From positions 62,001-126,000 of the forward strand of contig JAWPGT010000011.1 of the NCBI GenBank assembly GCA_034638255.1: a stretch of 64,000 bases of DNA. The letters are read 5' to 3'. Origin of the DNA: Coprinus comatus. Its lineage: Eukaryota; Basidiomycota; Agaricomycetes; Agaricales; Agaricaceae. The notes beneath the pieces were generated by a model. That model ran no database searches and was not told the origin of the DNA. It saw nothing but the letters and a program-made list of their open reading frames with translations. Made by a program: the position numbers and the translations under genes. Below are positions 36,978 through 46,055 of the stretch, one piece after another. Within the stretch, counting starts at the first letter, position 1. Each line of letters begins with the position of its first letter.

Positions 36978-39277
36978 ATGACCCTCACTATCCCATCGGA
37001 CCCCTTTGCTACACCCACATCTCTTGAAACACCCCAGCAACGGACTGAGAGACTAAAGAAAGAAGCAGAAGCCAAGCGAATATCTGACGCCATTGATGCC
37101 GAATTGGACAGGGAAAGAAAGACGAGGAGGCCTGTTCAAATCTTACTACTCGGTAAGGTGACAAATGAAAGGTGGCCCAGCTTTACTAAAGATCAATATG
37201 GTGGACCATAGGTCAGAGTGAATCAGGTGCGACTGGTGTTTCTCATTGCACCCGGCATAAATAACCCCGATAAATAGGAAAATCCACGACTCTAAAGAGT
37301 GAGTCCACAGCGCAGGACCAATATTTGTTATACTTACACGCCGAAAGATTTCCAACTTATGCACGACCCGAAAGTGAGTGTCATCCCAAGTCTCATTAAC
37401 GGTCGCCAACCAATTTGATCTGCAGTCATTTGCAAGGGAACGTATTTCTTGGAGGGCTATCATTCAACTGAACGTCATTCGGTCTTTCCATGTCATTCTG
37501 GACGCTATGGAAAGAGCAGAACGGAACATTCCCACTGAAGACGATGACGATTTTCAGGAAAACCTTCCCAAACTTTCCATCGAGCACTCCAATATTAAAC
37601 GTCGACTATCCTCCCTTTTAGAACTTGAAAGAATACTTATCCAGCAATTATCACCCATCGACTCCGGAAAGAACGAGGATACTGTGCTACCAGAGCAATC
37701 ATCTTTCGTGTGTTCGCTTAGGGAGGTGACTGTGAACTCCGCCGCACATTGGAAAAATTGTCTTGGAAAGCTAGTAAAAAATGAACGTCAAGATGAAACA
37801 ACGGTGGACTGGGAAAATCTCGCGGACACCGGACGAGTTCTCAATGCTTGCTCTGAGGACATGATATTGTTGTGGAATGATTCCATCATACAGGACCTAC
37901 TGAAGAAGCTTAAAGTCCGCTTACGAGATCAAGCTGGATTGTAAGTTCTGACAATGAATTCTAGCTAGAATTCACTTGTTAAGCTGACTTCTTAGCTTCC
38001 TGGATTCTCTTGAGCGCGTAACCGCTGTGCGCTATCTACCAACAGATGGTAAAGGAATCGTCACAATTTCAATGGCAAACACTAAAAACTTTTCTAGATG
38101 ATATCCTCCGCGCGCGAATAAAAACACTAGGTAATTTGGTCTATAAAAATGTTACCACCCGATCTCCGTTCACCTGGGTTATAGGAGTCTCGGAACACTG
38201 TTTCAGATTGAATCAGAGTAACTACTTTTCCTGTTCCCCTTAATGGTTGTGTTTAAAACTGTTGTAAAAGGCACAGATGTTGGCAAAGACTGGCACATTT
38301 ACGATGTTGGAGGACATAGGTCGCAGGTGAGTCATTTATAGTGTTATTCATTGGTTCTTCCTGAAAACAACGGGGATAGAGAGGTACGCATTCTCAGCAA
38401 TGAACTAAAAATAGTGGTGATAGGGGCTTTGATACTCATGCGATTACTATCTTACCTACTTACAGCAGCGTGGGTGCCATATTTCGACGCTATGGATGCT
38501 ATCATTTTCTTGGCCCCCATCAGGTGAATTTAAATTTCAGATCGATCAAGCGGATTCCATTTCGGACTAACAAATATCAATGCATAGCGCTTTCGACCAA
38601 GTACTGGAAGAGGATCGGAAGGTTAACAGACTAGTCAGTCATTTAGTCATTTACTTTGAGGATGATAGTAACTGGCCTGACATGATCCATGACTATTAGC
38701 TTGATTCATTCCAGCTGTGGACATTCATTGTCTCTAACGAGCTTCTTTGTCGTACCAATCTCATACTCTTCCTCAACAAAATCGACATTTTCAGTGAAAA
38801 AATAGCAGCTGGAGTGCGGTTTGCAGACTTTGTTACTTCGTACCGAGATCGTCCCAACGATTATGAGAGTATAAAGAACTGTAAGTTTCGCCCTTAATAT
38901 TTCCATTACGATCTTTGATTTATTTTATTTTATTTACATCCTTGTCGGTAGATACTCGACGAAAGTTTGGTATGTCTTAACCCGCACATTGATACTACTT
39001 CCTCACGACTCCCTTTCTTTAGCGAGCTTGATGAAAAAACATTCAAAGATACCCAGACTTTTTTATTCCTACTTCACAACTGCCACAGTACGCATTCAAA
39101 TGAGTACAATGAAAGTTGGCCTCTCATTCTTTCAATATAGGATCCAAAATCGACGCAGACTGTACTTATCAGCTGTGAGTATCCTCTTCGTATAATTTCT
39201 CAATGGGTCATTGGAAATTTTTTACAGTGCAAGATATGATAATGCAACAGAATTTCTCACACCTTCAACTGACTTGA
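36978..39277 (+). CDS. heterotrimeric G-protein alpha subunit, divergent basidiomycete type
   Basis: GTPase that couples seven-helix receptors to effectors at the plasma membrane. Start ATG 36978 (MTLTIPSDPFATPTSLETP). About 14 exons, several tiny: 36978-37152, 37212-37226 (15 nt), 37278-37298 (21 nt) and 37348-37373 (26 nt) together encode LLLGQSESGKSTTLKNFQLM, the P-loop. The long exon 37426-37940 is the helical domain. RARIKTLG is switch I (Arg and Thr present). DVGGHRSQRAAWVPYFDA (switch II) needs a 4-nt exon at 38380-38383. Then LILFLNKIDIF (NKxD) and FTTATD (G5). The last exon ends NFSHLQLT and TGA 39275-39277. There is no Gly2, so no N-myristoylation signal, and no CxxLF-like receptor tail. 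Expanded, divergent G-alphas of this kind are known in Agaricomycetes. Confidence 0.88.
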
Positions 39278-39632
39278 GTAACAATCATACTCGGTTAGAA
39301 TAACTTATATATATTCAGTATCTACATGTACATATCCCTCTGTTGATTATACCCCTGTTAGTATGTTATAGTGTGTACAGGACTTGTACAACAACGTTAA
39401 TTCCTGGTTATCCAACCTATACTTGTGAGCCATGCATATTCCGCGACCTAAAAATAGGATGAGAACATGATGATTTGCCGAGGAGGCATAATCAACCTTG
39501 AGCGCTTGAGCAACTATGTCCTCGGGTAATCCATGTGATTGCGAGCTAAGCCATGAAGTCGCTGTCTTCTAAGCGAAGAATGTGACCACGGATAACAACT
39601 GTCTAGAACTTCTCGGTGTCTCCGTGGTCCGC
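39278..39632. other. intergenic between convergent genes
   Basis: 3' flanks of the G-alpha gene and the Rrg7-like gene. Nothing else recognised. Confidence 0.5.
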
Positions 39633-40271
39633 TCATTCGTTGGAAGGAATCCAACTAAGCAGCTTTTCGTTCTTCCACCAAAGTCCAGGTCTGTCGGAAC
39701 CTGTAAGCGAGCGTTCCCACCGAATTTCCAAATGTCCGCCTAAGAGGCCTTGATTCCCTGCGAGTGCGAGATTCCACACAGCTGTTCCTAAATTGTCTGA
39801 AGAACTAGATAATGCGACTTCCGGCGGCAAACGTAGGAGAAGCATAGGTATAGATGAGGACTGTGCTTGCAATATAGTTGCTTTGGTAAATGCTGACTCG
39901 GAAATGAGGATGCCAACTGCGGGTATGTACGAGGACGCGTTCGGATTTTCGATGTCTTGAAGAATGGAGTTCGAGGAAGATAAAGATGACATATGGTATC
40001 GGTGTAGAACACCTTCAAGTTCACGAACATAATGAGGCCCTAATTTCTTCTTTTCTGCTTTGCACTGGCCAATGACGCGTATTCGGCGACGTTGTTCGGT
40101 GCCTTGCGTGAGGCTAGGTAGCCACCACCAGCCGAACATGTCAACTCCTCCGTCTCCTTTGCCTCCGATGCGTTTGAGAGACATAGAAAGGTGCTTTTCG
40201 AGTAGTAGGATTGACCTTTCCTCGAATTGGTTACCGCGGTGCACTGTTGACAGATTGAGTTGTAGACCCAT
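39633..40271 (-). CDS. Rrg7-like mitochondrial PD-(D/E)XK-type protein (DUF2034)
   Basis: Frame of 212 residues from ATG 40271 to TGA 39633. STVHRGNQFEERSILLLEKH is followed by LKRIGGKGDGGVDMFGWWWL, then RIRVIGQCKAEKKKLGPHYV. The order E...GGxGDxGVD...QCK..K..GP fits the restriction-endonuclease-like fold, with the Asp of GVD and the Lys of QCKAE as the catalytic-type pair. In yeast the related RRG7 is required for respiratory growth and is mitochondrial. An upstream ATG (40338) in another frame encodes a basic, presequence-like peptide (MLRLLQYFKPNPQKTKPYS). The proper N-terminus is therefore in doubt (see findings). Confidence 0.75.
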   Translation of the reverse strand: MGLQLNLSTVHRGNQFEERSILLLEKHLSMSLKRIGGKGDGGVDMFGWWWLPSLTQGTEQRRRIRVIGQCKAEKKKLGPHYVRELEGVLHRYHMSSLSSSNSILQDIENPNASSYIPAVGILISESAFTKATILQAQSSSIPMLLLRLPPEVALSSSSDNLGTAVWNLALAGNQGLLGGHLEIRWERSLTGSDRPGLWWKNEKLLSWIPSNE

Positions 40272-40662
40272 TCACAGTTACAGAGTATGGTTTTGTTTTC
40301 TGTGGGTTCGGTTTGAAATATTGTAATAAGCGTAGCATGTCGTGGTCTGTAGAGTAGGAGTAAGTTGATCAATTCCACGAACCAAAAGTTCCATGCAATG
40401 TTCTCACGCTATCCTACAGTTAGTACGGAACACATGGAACCGCCACTCTCTCTCTCTCTCTTCAACATACACCATACTTACTACTGAAATGGACTACGTC
40501 GCAGAGTATCTGTATACCTGGATATTAATGTTGGAGCAAACAAGATACTCACGTGCATTCTCTTGATCTGGAGAACACAGGAGAACGGCTATTGAAGAAA
40601 CCGGCTATGTCATTTATAAGTCGGGAGTATTACACGCTTACCCCTCACAAAACGCTTCCACA
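40272..40662. other. divergent promoter region with a (CT)n tract
   Basis: Lies between the divergent Rrg7-like and SDR genes. Contains a CTCTCTCTCTCTCTC run at 40445-40460. No gene. Confidence 0.5.
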
Positions 40663-42067
40663 ATGACTCTTAGTACGTGAACAAACTTCAAAGTAGCTCT
40701 CAATACCTCATCAGCTTCTTTTTAGATCTTTCTATATCCTCTCTCTTCAATGTTAAGGATAAAATTGGTATGTGTCGTCATATTAGACCTAGAATGTTCA
40801 CAGGGGTTGACTTAGAAGTGTAGTTCTTATTACTGGTGGAAGCTCTGGTATTGGAAAGATGATGGCTACTGGCTTTGCTCAGAATGGAGCCCATGTTTAC
40901 ATTGCCGCCAGAAAGGAGAAACAACTTCAGGAGGTATACCATTTTCTAGCCGATTTCAGAAATTGTCCGTCTCAATCCATTCCCGCAGGCCGTTTCTGAG
41001 ATCAAAAAAGTCGCAACCGGGAGAGTAGATTACTTTGTTGCCAACGTTGGGGTATATGATTTTTCTACCCCATTGTTCTTAGCTAACTGGTGTGCTTTTC
41101 TCCCACAGTCCAAGGCCGGGTGCAATGCCTTGATCGCTGAGTTTCGCAAACGGGAATCAAAACTACACGTTTTGATAAATAATTCCGGTATTACTTGGGG
41201 CGGTCCTTACGAAGACTTTCCAGAAGAGAAGGGATGGGACAATGTTTTCAACGTTAATGTCAAGAGTATCTTCTATAGTGCGCAATTCAATCCACTTATC
41301 TATTGAACCTCGCTAACTGGGTATTAGTGACTGCTGGGTATGCGATAATTTCGTTAATTGTATGAGGTGTTGCTCATAGTGTGCCTAGTTTAACGGACCT
41401 TCTGGCAAAAGATTCCACTAATGCGGATCCTGCTCATGTTATCAACATTTCCTCAACGGCTTCGGTTGACCCTGCTAGCGAGAGCGCCCTCAGCGACGCT
41501 GGAAATGGAACTTGGAGCTGTAAGGATTTGGCTTGGTGTAAAATTATTTTCAACGCTCATTCCCGTCCTTTACAGACCAACCAAGCAAAGCAGCTGGTGA
41601 GCCTCCCCTAGAACAATTTCATATTCAACTCCCAAATGGCTGATGTCATTTTTCAGTAAACCATCTCACATCAGCCCTTGCCCTCAAACTTGGACCTCAG
41701 CATATCACGTATGTTCATGAATGCAAATATTAATACATAACTTAATATACTAATCACATATCTACATAAAGCGTGAATGCCATCCTACCTGGGTATGATT
41801 ACAAACACTACTTCTTCAAAGTATAGTTATTCATGCTCCTACAGTCTTTTCCCTAGCAAGATGACTGCGTTCGGTCTTCAAACGGCTGGTGAAGAAGCAT
41901 TTACTTCTAATCAGCCTACAGGACGTTTCGGAAAGCCGGAGGATATTGCTGGTCTAGCCCTTTTCCTTGCTTCTCCTGCCTCTGCTCATGTTACTGGCAC
42001 GCACACCTTGATCGATGGAGGCTCAAGGTTTAAGAGGCGTATTCCGACTCGTTCATCCAAACTATAA
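40663..42067 (+). CDS. short-chain dehydrogenase/reductase
   Basis: NAD(P)-dependent classical SDR, resembling the '3-oxoacyl-ACP reductase / rhamnolipid RhlG-like' proteins common in basidiomycetes. The first exon is 10 nt (ATGACTCTTA, 40663-40672), spliced to LSISSLFNVKDKI. Then come the cofactor loop LITGGSSGIGKMMATGFAQ, the NAG-type motif LINNSG, the catalytic Ser region VINISSTAS, and YQPSK, the YxxxK pair, assembled across introns at about 41520-41598. The C-terminus GRFGKPEDIAGLALFLASPA with VTGTHTLIDGG is canonical. About ten exons, including one of 10 nt (41328-41337). Ends at TAA 42065-42067, only 42 bp from the convergent F-box pseudogene. Substrate unknown. Confidence 0.9.
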
Positions 42068-42109
42068 ATCCAAATTCATTTTGATTCTAACGTACTAGCA
42101 CATCGCGAT

Positions 42110-43327
42110 CTACGGAAGATACTTATTAGGATCGAAATACATTAATTGGTATCCATTCCATCTCCACTCCAGCCTGTTCTGCAGCTTCTGCCTCTTGATC
42201 ACCACTGGTCCTGTATAATCATCGTACTGCCAATCAAATTGATCCAAACTACGAGTTTTAGCAAGTGCAATTGCTTCTTGGACGATCCTCGGGTTTTCAC
42301 AGATATCCATACCAATCGTTCTAAAGTCTAGAGTATCGAGTGATGGAAAGTTGTCACGAAGAAGTCGCAGAACCTGTATGAACTCATCTCCATTATCCAA
42401 GAAATCCATGCTATGCTTCGAAGCGTTTCGTTGCACGGTATTTGCCTGAGGAACTGGATCAAATCGGGCTTGCAGGTATACAAACACGTTAAGTATTCCA
42501 ATTTACCCGCAGCTCTCAAGAAATCAAAAAATTCTCTTGGGGGTCTGTTCCTACATGCGAATTCTTTAAGATTTGGAAATTTGAAGTTCGCCATTAGAAC
42601 TTGACTCCATGCCGTTCCAGTGTGATCCCAATTCAACTCTTGAAGGTTCTCTCTCACTACATTCCACCCTCCTGACGAATTACATCCTGAATCTCGGGAA
42701 TAGTCCAAGTGGTAGGCTGTCCGGCACTGATGACATGCATCTCGGTCAACGATGGGCATTGTATCAACAACTGAATACATTGATCAACTGGAAATGCAGA
42801 GACCGCGATGATTGTGAGTCCCTCCCAGACAAATGGCATTGACATATTATTTGAAGGTTTCGGGAGGAAAGGAGGGGACGCTGAACATATCAACGTTCTG
42901 ATGGGAGGCGTCTTGATATTATGGGAGATGTCGATCCCTAAGTGCTTTAATCTGGGTAATGGAGGGTTCTGACACATGTTGTACCAAGTGAAGCTCGAGA
43001 CGGTTGATGTAGTGATATCAAGTCGCTCGACGAGATGTGAGTGTTTGTTGAATATGAGGTCGATGATCTGGGATACTTGATGAAGTGGGGTCGTAAATAA
43101 ACTGTCACAGGCTGGTCCTTTGAATTCGTGAAGCAGAGATCCACGAATTCTGCCGTGTCTCCATAAATGTCGATGAAAGTCCAAAATTGGGGGAGTGACC
43201 AAGCAACTTGTCTCCAGTTTCTACAGACAGCTCCAAGACGCATCATTCGACGGGGCTCCCGCTTCTGAGTATCCGTAGTAAAAATGTTCTCTAGGATGTC
43301 GAGTGGGAGGTTGGCAGCATTATCCAT
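42110..43327 (-). pseudogene. F-box protein, family 1, inactivated by three frameshifts
   Basis: Paralog of the intact gene at 6063-7220. It starts at ATG 43327 (MDNAANLPLDILENIFTTD) with a good F-box (GAVCRNWRQVAWSLPQFW). Comparison with the intact copy shows apparent single-base losses near 43068-43073 (TATCCCAGATC against GACCCCAAGATC), 42661-42667 (in GGTGGAATGTAG) and 42403-42412 (in ATAGCATGG). Each switches the reading frame, while similarity continues on the far side (HLVERLDITTSTVSSFTWYN; LQELNWDHTG; EFIQVLRLLRDNFPSLDTL). The 3' end at 42110 differs from the paralog (WNGYQLMYFDPNKYLP). A leader intron matching that of the intact copy precedes the ATG. It could instead be an allele with sequencing errors, but three hits argue against that. 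Confidence 0.8.
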
Positions 43328-44324
43328 ATCGAGAACTGTACATAATGTTAGAATAACTGTTGTGAAGAGGAAATGAACAGTGCTCACTTCTTTATATCTT
43401 GTCGAGGGAGATTATTTGCAACCAGGTAAAACAATACGCAAAACGTCGGATATCGCTAGTAGAAACATCGCAACAAGACTCAGACTCGATGGTGAAATGG
43501 AAAGAACGTTAATAAATACCTATAGACTACGATAAAGATTTAGTATCTTAAGATGTAAATTAACGAGGGAGCATGCAATGAAGAGTACAAATCGAATCTC
43601 ACCTCTAGCAGACGATAATGATTGAATAGAGGAATATAGCGAAGAAGCATCTCTATTTATACTGTCCGATGTGTCTAGTAACTTCCGCATCGCAACTCTT
43701 TGTCGGGATTTTGGGCGGGAATTTAGCAGGCACAAAGCAAAAACTCAAAGGTTGTTTGAACGTTTGAACAATGGTCGGAGTCGTAACAGTTACTTATAAA
43801 GAAATTGAAATTTACTTTCAAAGGACAATGGTTGCGGGACAATCAGACAATGATCATTTTGAACATTCCCGATCCGCACTCGGGTCTCAGTCAGTCTAGA
43901 ATATACAAATGCAATATCTTGAGCGGCGACTAGTCAGTATTTCAAGAACTAACCACCGATGTACATACTAGGGGTATTTCAAGTTGGAATATTTCGTTAC
44001 TCATATTTGTATTTTCACCATCTCGCGACCCTCCCCTTTTTCGTTCTTTTCCATTTTGTATATCACAAGTTCTTAGGAGAATTATTTGTTTCATAATTCC
44101 AGTATGGGTATAAAGTGCCAAGCCTAAACAGTAACCCAATTGTTCCGAGGCGGACTCACCACTGCTTCCGGTCAAACGGATATATTGATAGGGAAATTAT
44201 TCATGGTGAAAGGCAAATTGTTAAATAATCATTGAGCTCGGCTGAAGAGGTTCGAGCTAACATTTAAAGCACTATGAAGATGTTGTGCTACACTTATATA
44301 CTTAGTGCCGAAGTTGTTATTATA
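43328..44324. other. intergenic, no gene seen
   Basis: Upstream region of the family-1 F-box pseudogene, including its leader intron (about 43335-43388), then AT-rich sequence with no coding signal. Confidence 0.45.
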
Positions 44325-44670
44325 ACTGACTCTATCACTCCCTTCTCATACTCTCTCCAGATTGTAAAGGCCATCATCTTCTATGCTGGACAATAATTAG
44401 TGCAGATCTCAAGTACAAGTTTAATACTTTACATCATATTGCTTAGCATGTTTCGCGCCTTCTCGAAATATATAAGACCCTACTGGTTGGTTTAATAACA
44501 ACAAGCTCTTCAAATAATATCCACAATATGTCTGTCTGTCTATCAGTTTCTGAAAACTAATAACGATCAATTTGTTAGTTGATAATGGAAAGGTTGTGGA
44601 AGAAACAAAATTTACTTCTTCCAGTTCAATCAAATGTGTTTCTTGATTTGCCCCATACTTCAAACTTTCA
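44325..44670 (-). pseudogene. inverted copy of the RRF 3' end joined to an F-box 3' end
   Basis: Read on the minus strand: a piece of the penultimate RRF exon (HLIELEE), the complete last RRF intron (GTAAATTTTG..TTATTAG), and the start of the last exon (CAGAAACTGATAGACAGACA), followed by CTTGTTGTTATTAAACCAAC. It ends with the tail of the 15002-16707 F-box gene in reverse (plus strand: CTCCAGATTGTAAAGGCCAT, stop, as in LQIVKAIIFYA). The arrangement is the same convergent junction found at 14300-15070, flipped. Because the intron is kept, the copy was made from DNA rather than from spliced RNA. It cannot encode a functional product. Confidence 0.8.
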
Positions 44671-44959
44671 AACTCAGTTGGTGTGTTGCACTTGTACATG
44701 AATTTCTTCCCCGTCTTCCGTTTTTCCAAGCTTCGACAGTAGAGTAGGCCTATGCAAAATGGGAATCTTTTAATAATATTTTCTTGTATTTGATCTAATG
44801 CCATGATAGTAAAGCGAGCATGAGACAGAATATATTAGTGATGCTGAGAGCCACTGACCTTCCTGGCATGCACATATTCCATATCTTATGTTCACATTCT
44901 ATTGACTGAAGTAGATGAATTCGAGAAATATTTACTGGGTTAAAGAAAAAGACATATGA
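44671..44959. other. spacer between two pseudogene fragments
   Basis: No homology recognised to the RRF or F-box loci. AT-rich, with no gene. Confidence 0.4.
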
Positions 44960-45825
44960 TTGCTGGTCTATCCCATTCAAGAGGGTGGCGTTGAGGAGAA
45001 ACCAGAACCTCTTTTGAGGATATACCGACTTAGTGTGGTTGGGCATGGGGTACAAGGTCGCCTTGAAGCTATTCTTCTCAAATCTACACCGCGACAACAG
45101 CCCTATTACCTTCCGGTGCTGCACATTAGACAAGGAATTTGTGGTTTGCTTCCGCGAGGACCGTTTGCATTCCCGAGTGCGTTACTTGGAGATTTTCCCA
45201 AAATACTTGGATTCTGGCACACTTGAGAAGTCCACACCGATTACCCTAAAGGTAAAACCCCAATCCACAATGGTGGTGAGTGATGATTATAATTTCACCC
45301 ATTTTGAATGTCGGCTAAAGTGGGTCATATAACAACCGCATCCATACATACTTCCAGGAAATCGAATCCTGCTCATTTGCTCGCATGTTCTTGAAATTTA
45401 CGACATCCCATCAAAAAGCGAGATGGACATCATTGTCAAGCCACGCCACACAACTATCTTGCCTAATGATACTAATGCTGACTGGTCCGATGTGCTTATG
45501 TCCGACAAGTATATTTCACCCTCTGGAGGGAGACACATTTTTTACTCTTCGCATCCGAAAAATTCTTCACATATTATGTGTATCGACTGGCCCAGATAAC
45601 CTGATCCAGAACCACAACCGGCTTGAAATCTACCTGTACAAATCAATGCAATTGCTGTCTGTAACTGCTTCTTCATCACCAATAGTGGACATGATGGGAT
45701 TGCTCAAATTTCCTACCCCACCGAATCTGAGGATAGATCCAGATATACTTCAAAGAAATATAAACTACATGATCCCGAGTATCTTATGGAGGAATTGGTG
45801 GTATATTCTCTCTTTCACGTGAGTA
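44960..45825 (+). pseudogene. truncated, frameshifted family-2 F-box gene
   Basis: Begins inside the body of the gene (EKPEPLLRIYRLSVVGHGVQ), matching the 17253-18968 copy (RIYRLCVVGHGLQGRLEATL) and the 59499-61125 copy (WIYRLTLVGHGLRA). The frame then changes to give CCTLDKEFVV and YLEIFPKYLDSG. It resumes after the conserved intron with GNRILLICSHVLEIYDIPS-type sequence near 45358-45410. It ends with CFFITNSGHDGIAQISYPTE and DRSRYTSKKYKLHDPEYLME near 45667-45800, in a frame different from the starting one. The F-box and first half are missing and the 3' end is cut. A decayed duplicate. Confidence 0.82.
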
Positions 45826-46055
45826 GACGAGGTATATGGAAGGATTATTACCATAAGGGTGTCAGTAGTAGTGGTATTCAGTTGGTTAGAATGAGCGTGT
45901 AAGGGCTTAGGTAAAAATAGAATGCTGTGTGACAGTAACATGTCGGGCGGCAATCAGTTGGAGGAAAATTTGGAAATGTGTGACCTAAGTGTACCCTTCT
46001 CGCAAACTACCAACGCTTAAGAGCTTTGGGGTAGAGCCAACACAAAAAGCTCATT

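Noticed and set aside
43520..43735. Short minus-strand frame upstream of the family-1 pseudogene
   Set aside because: No homology to the paralog's upstream region or to any family; likely chance.
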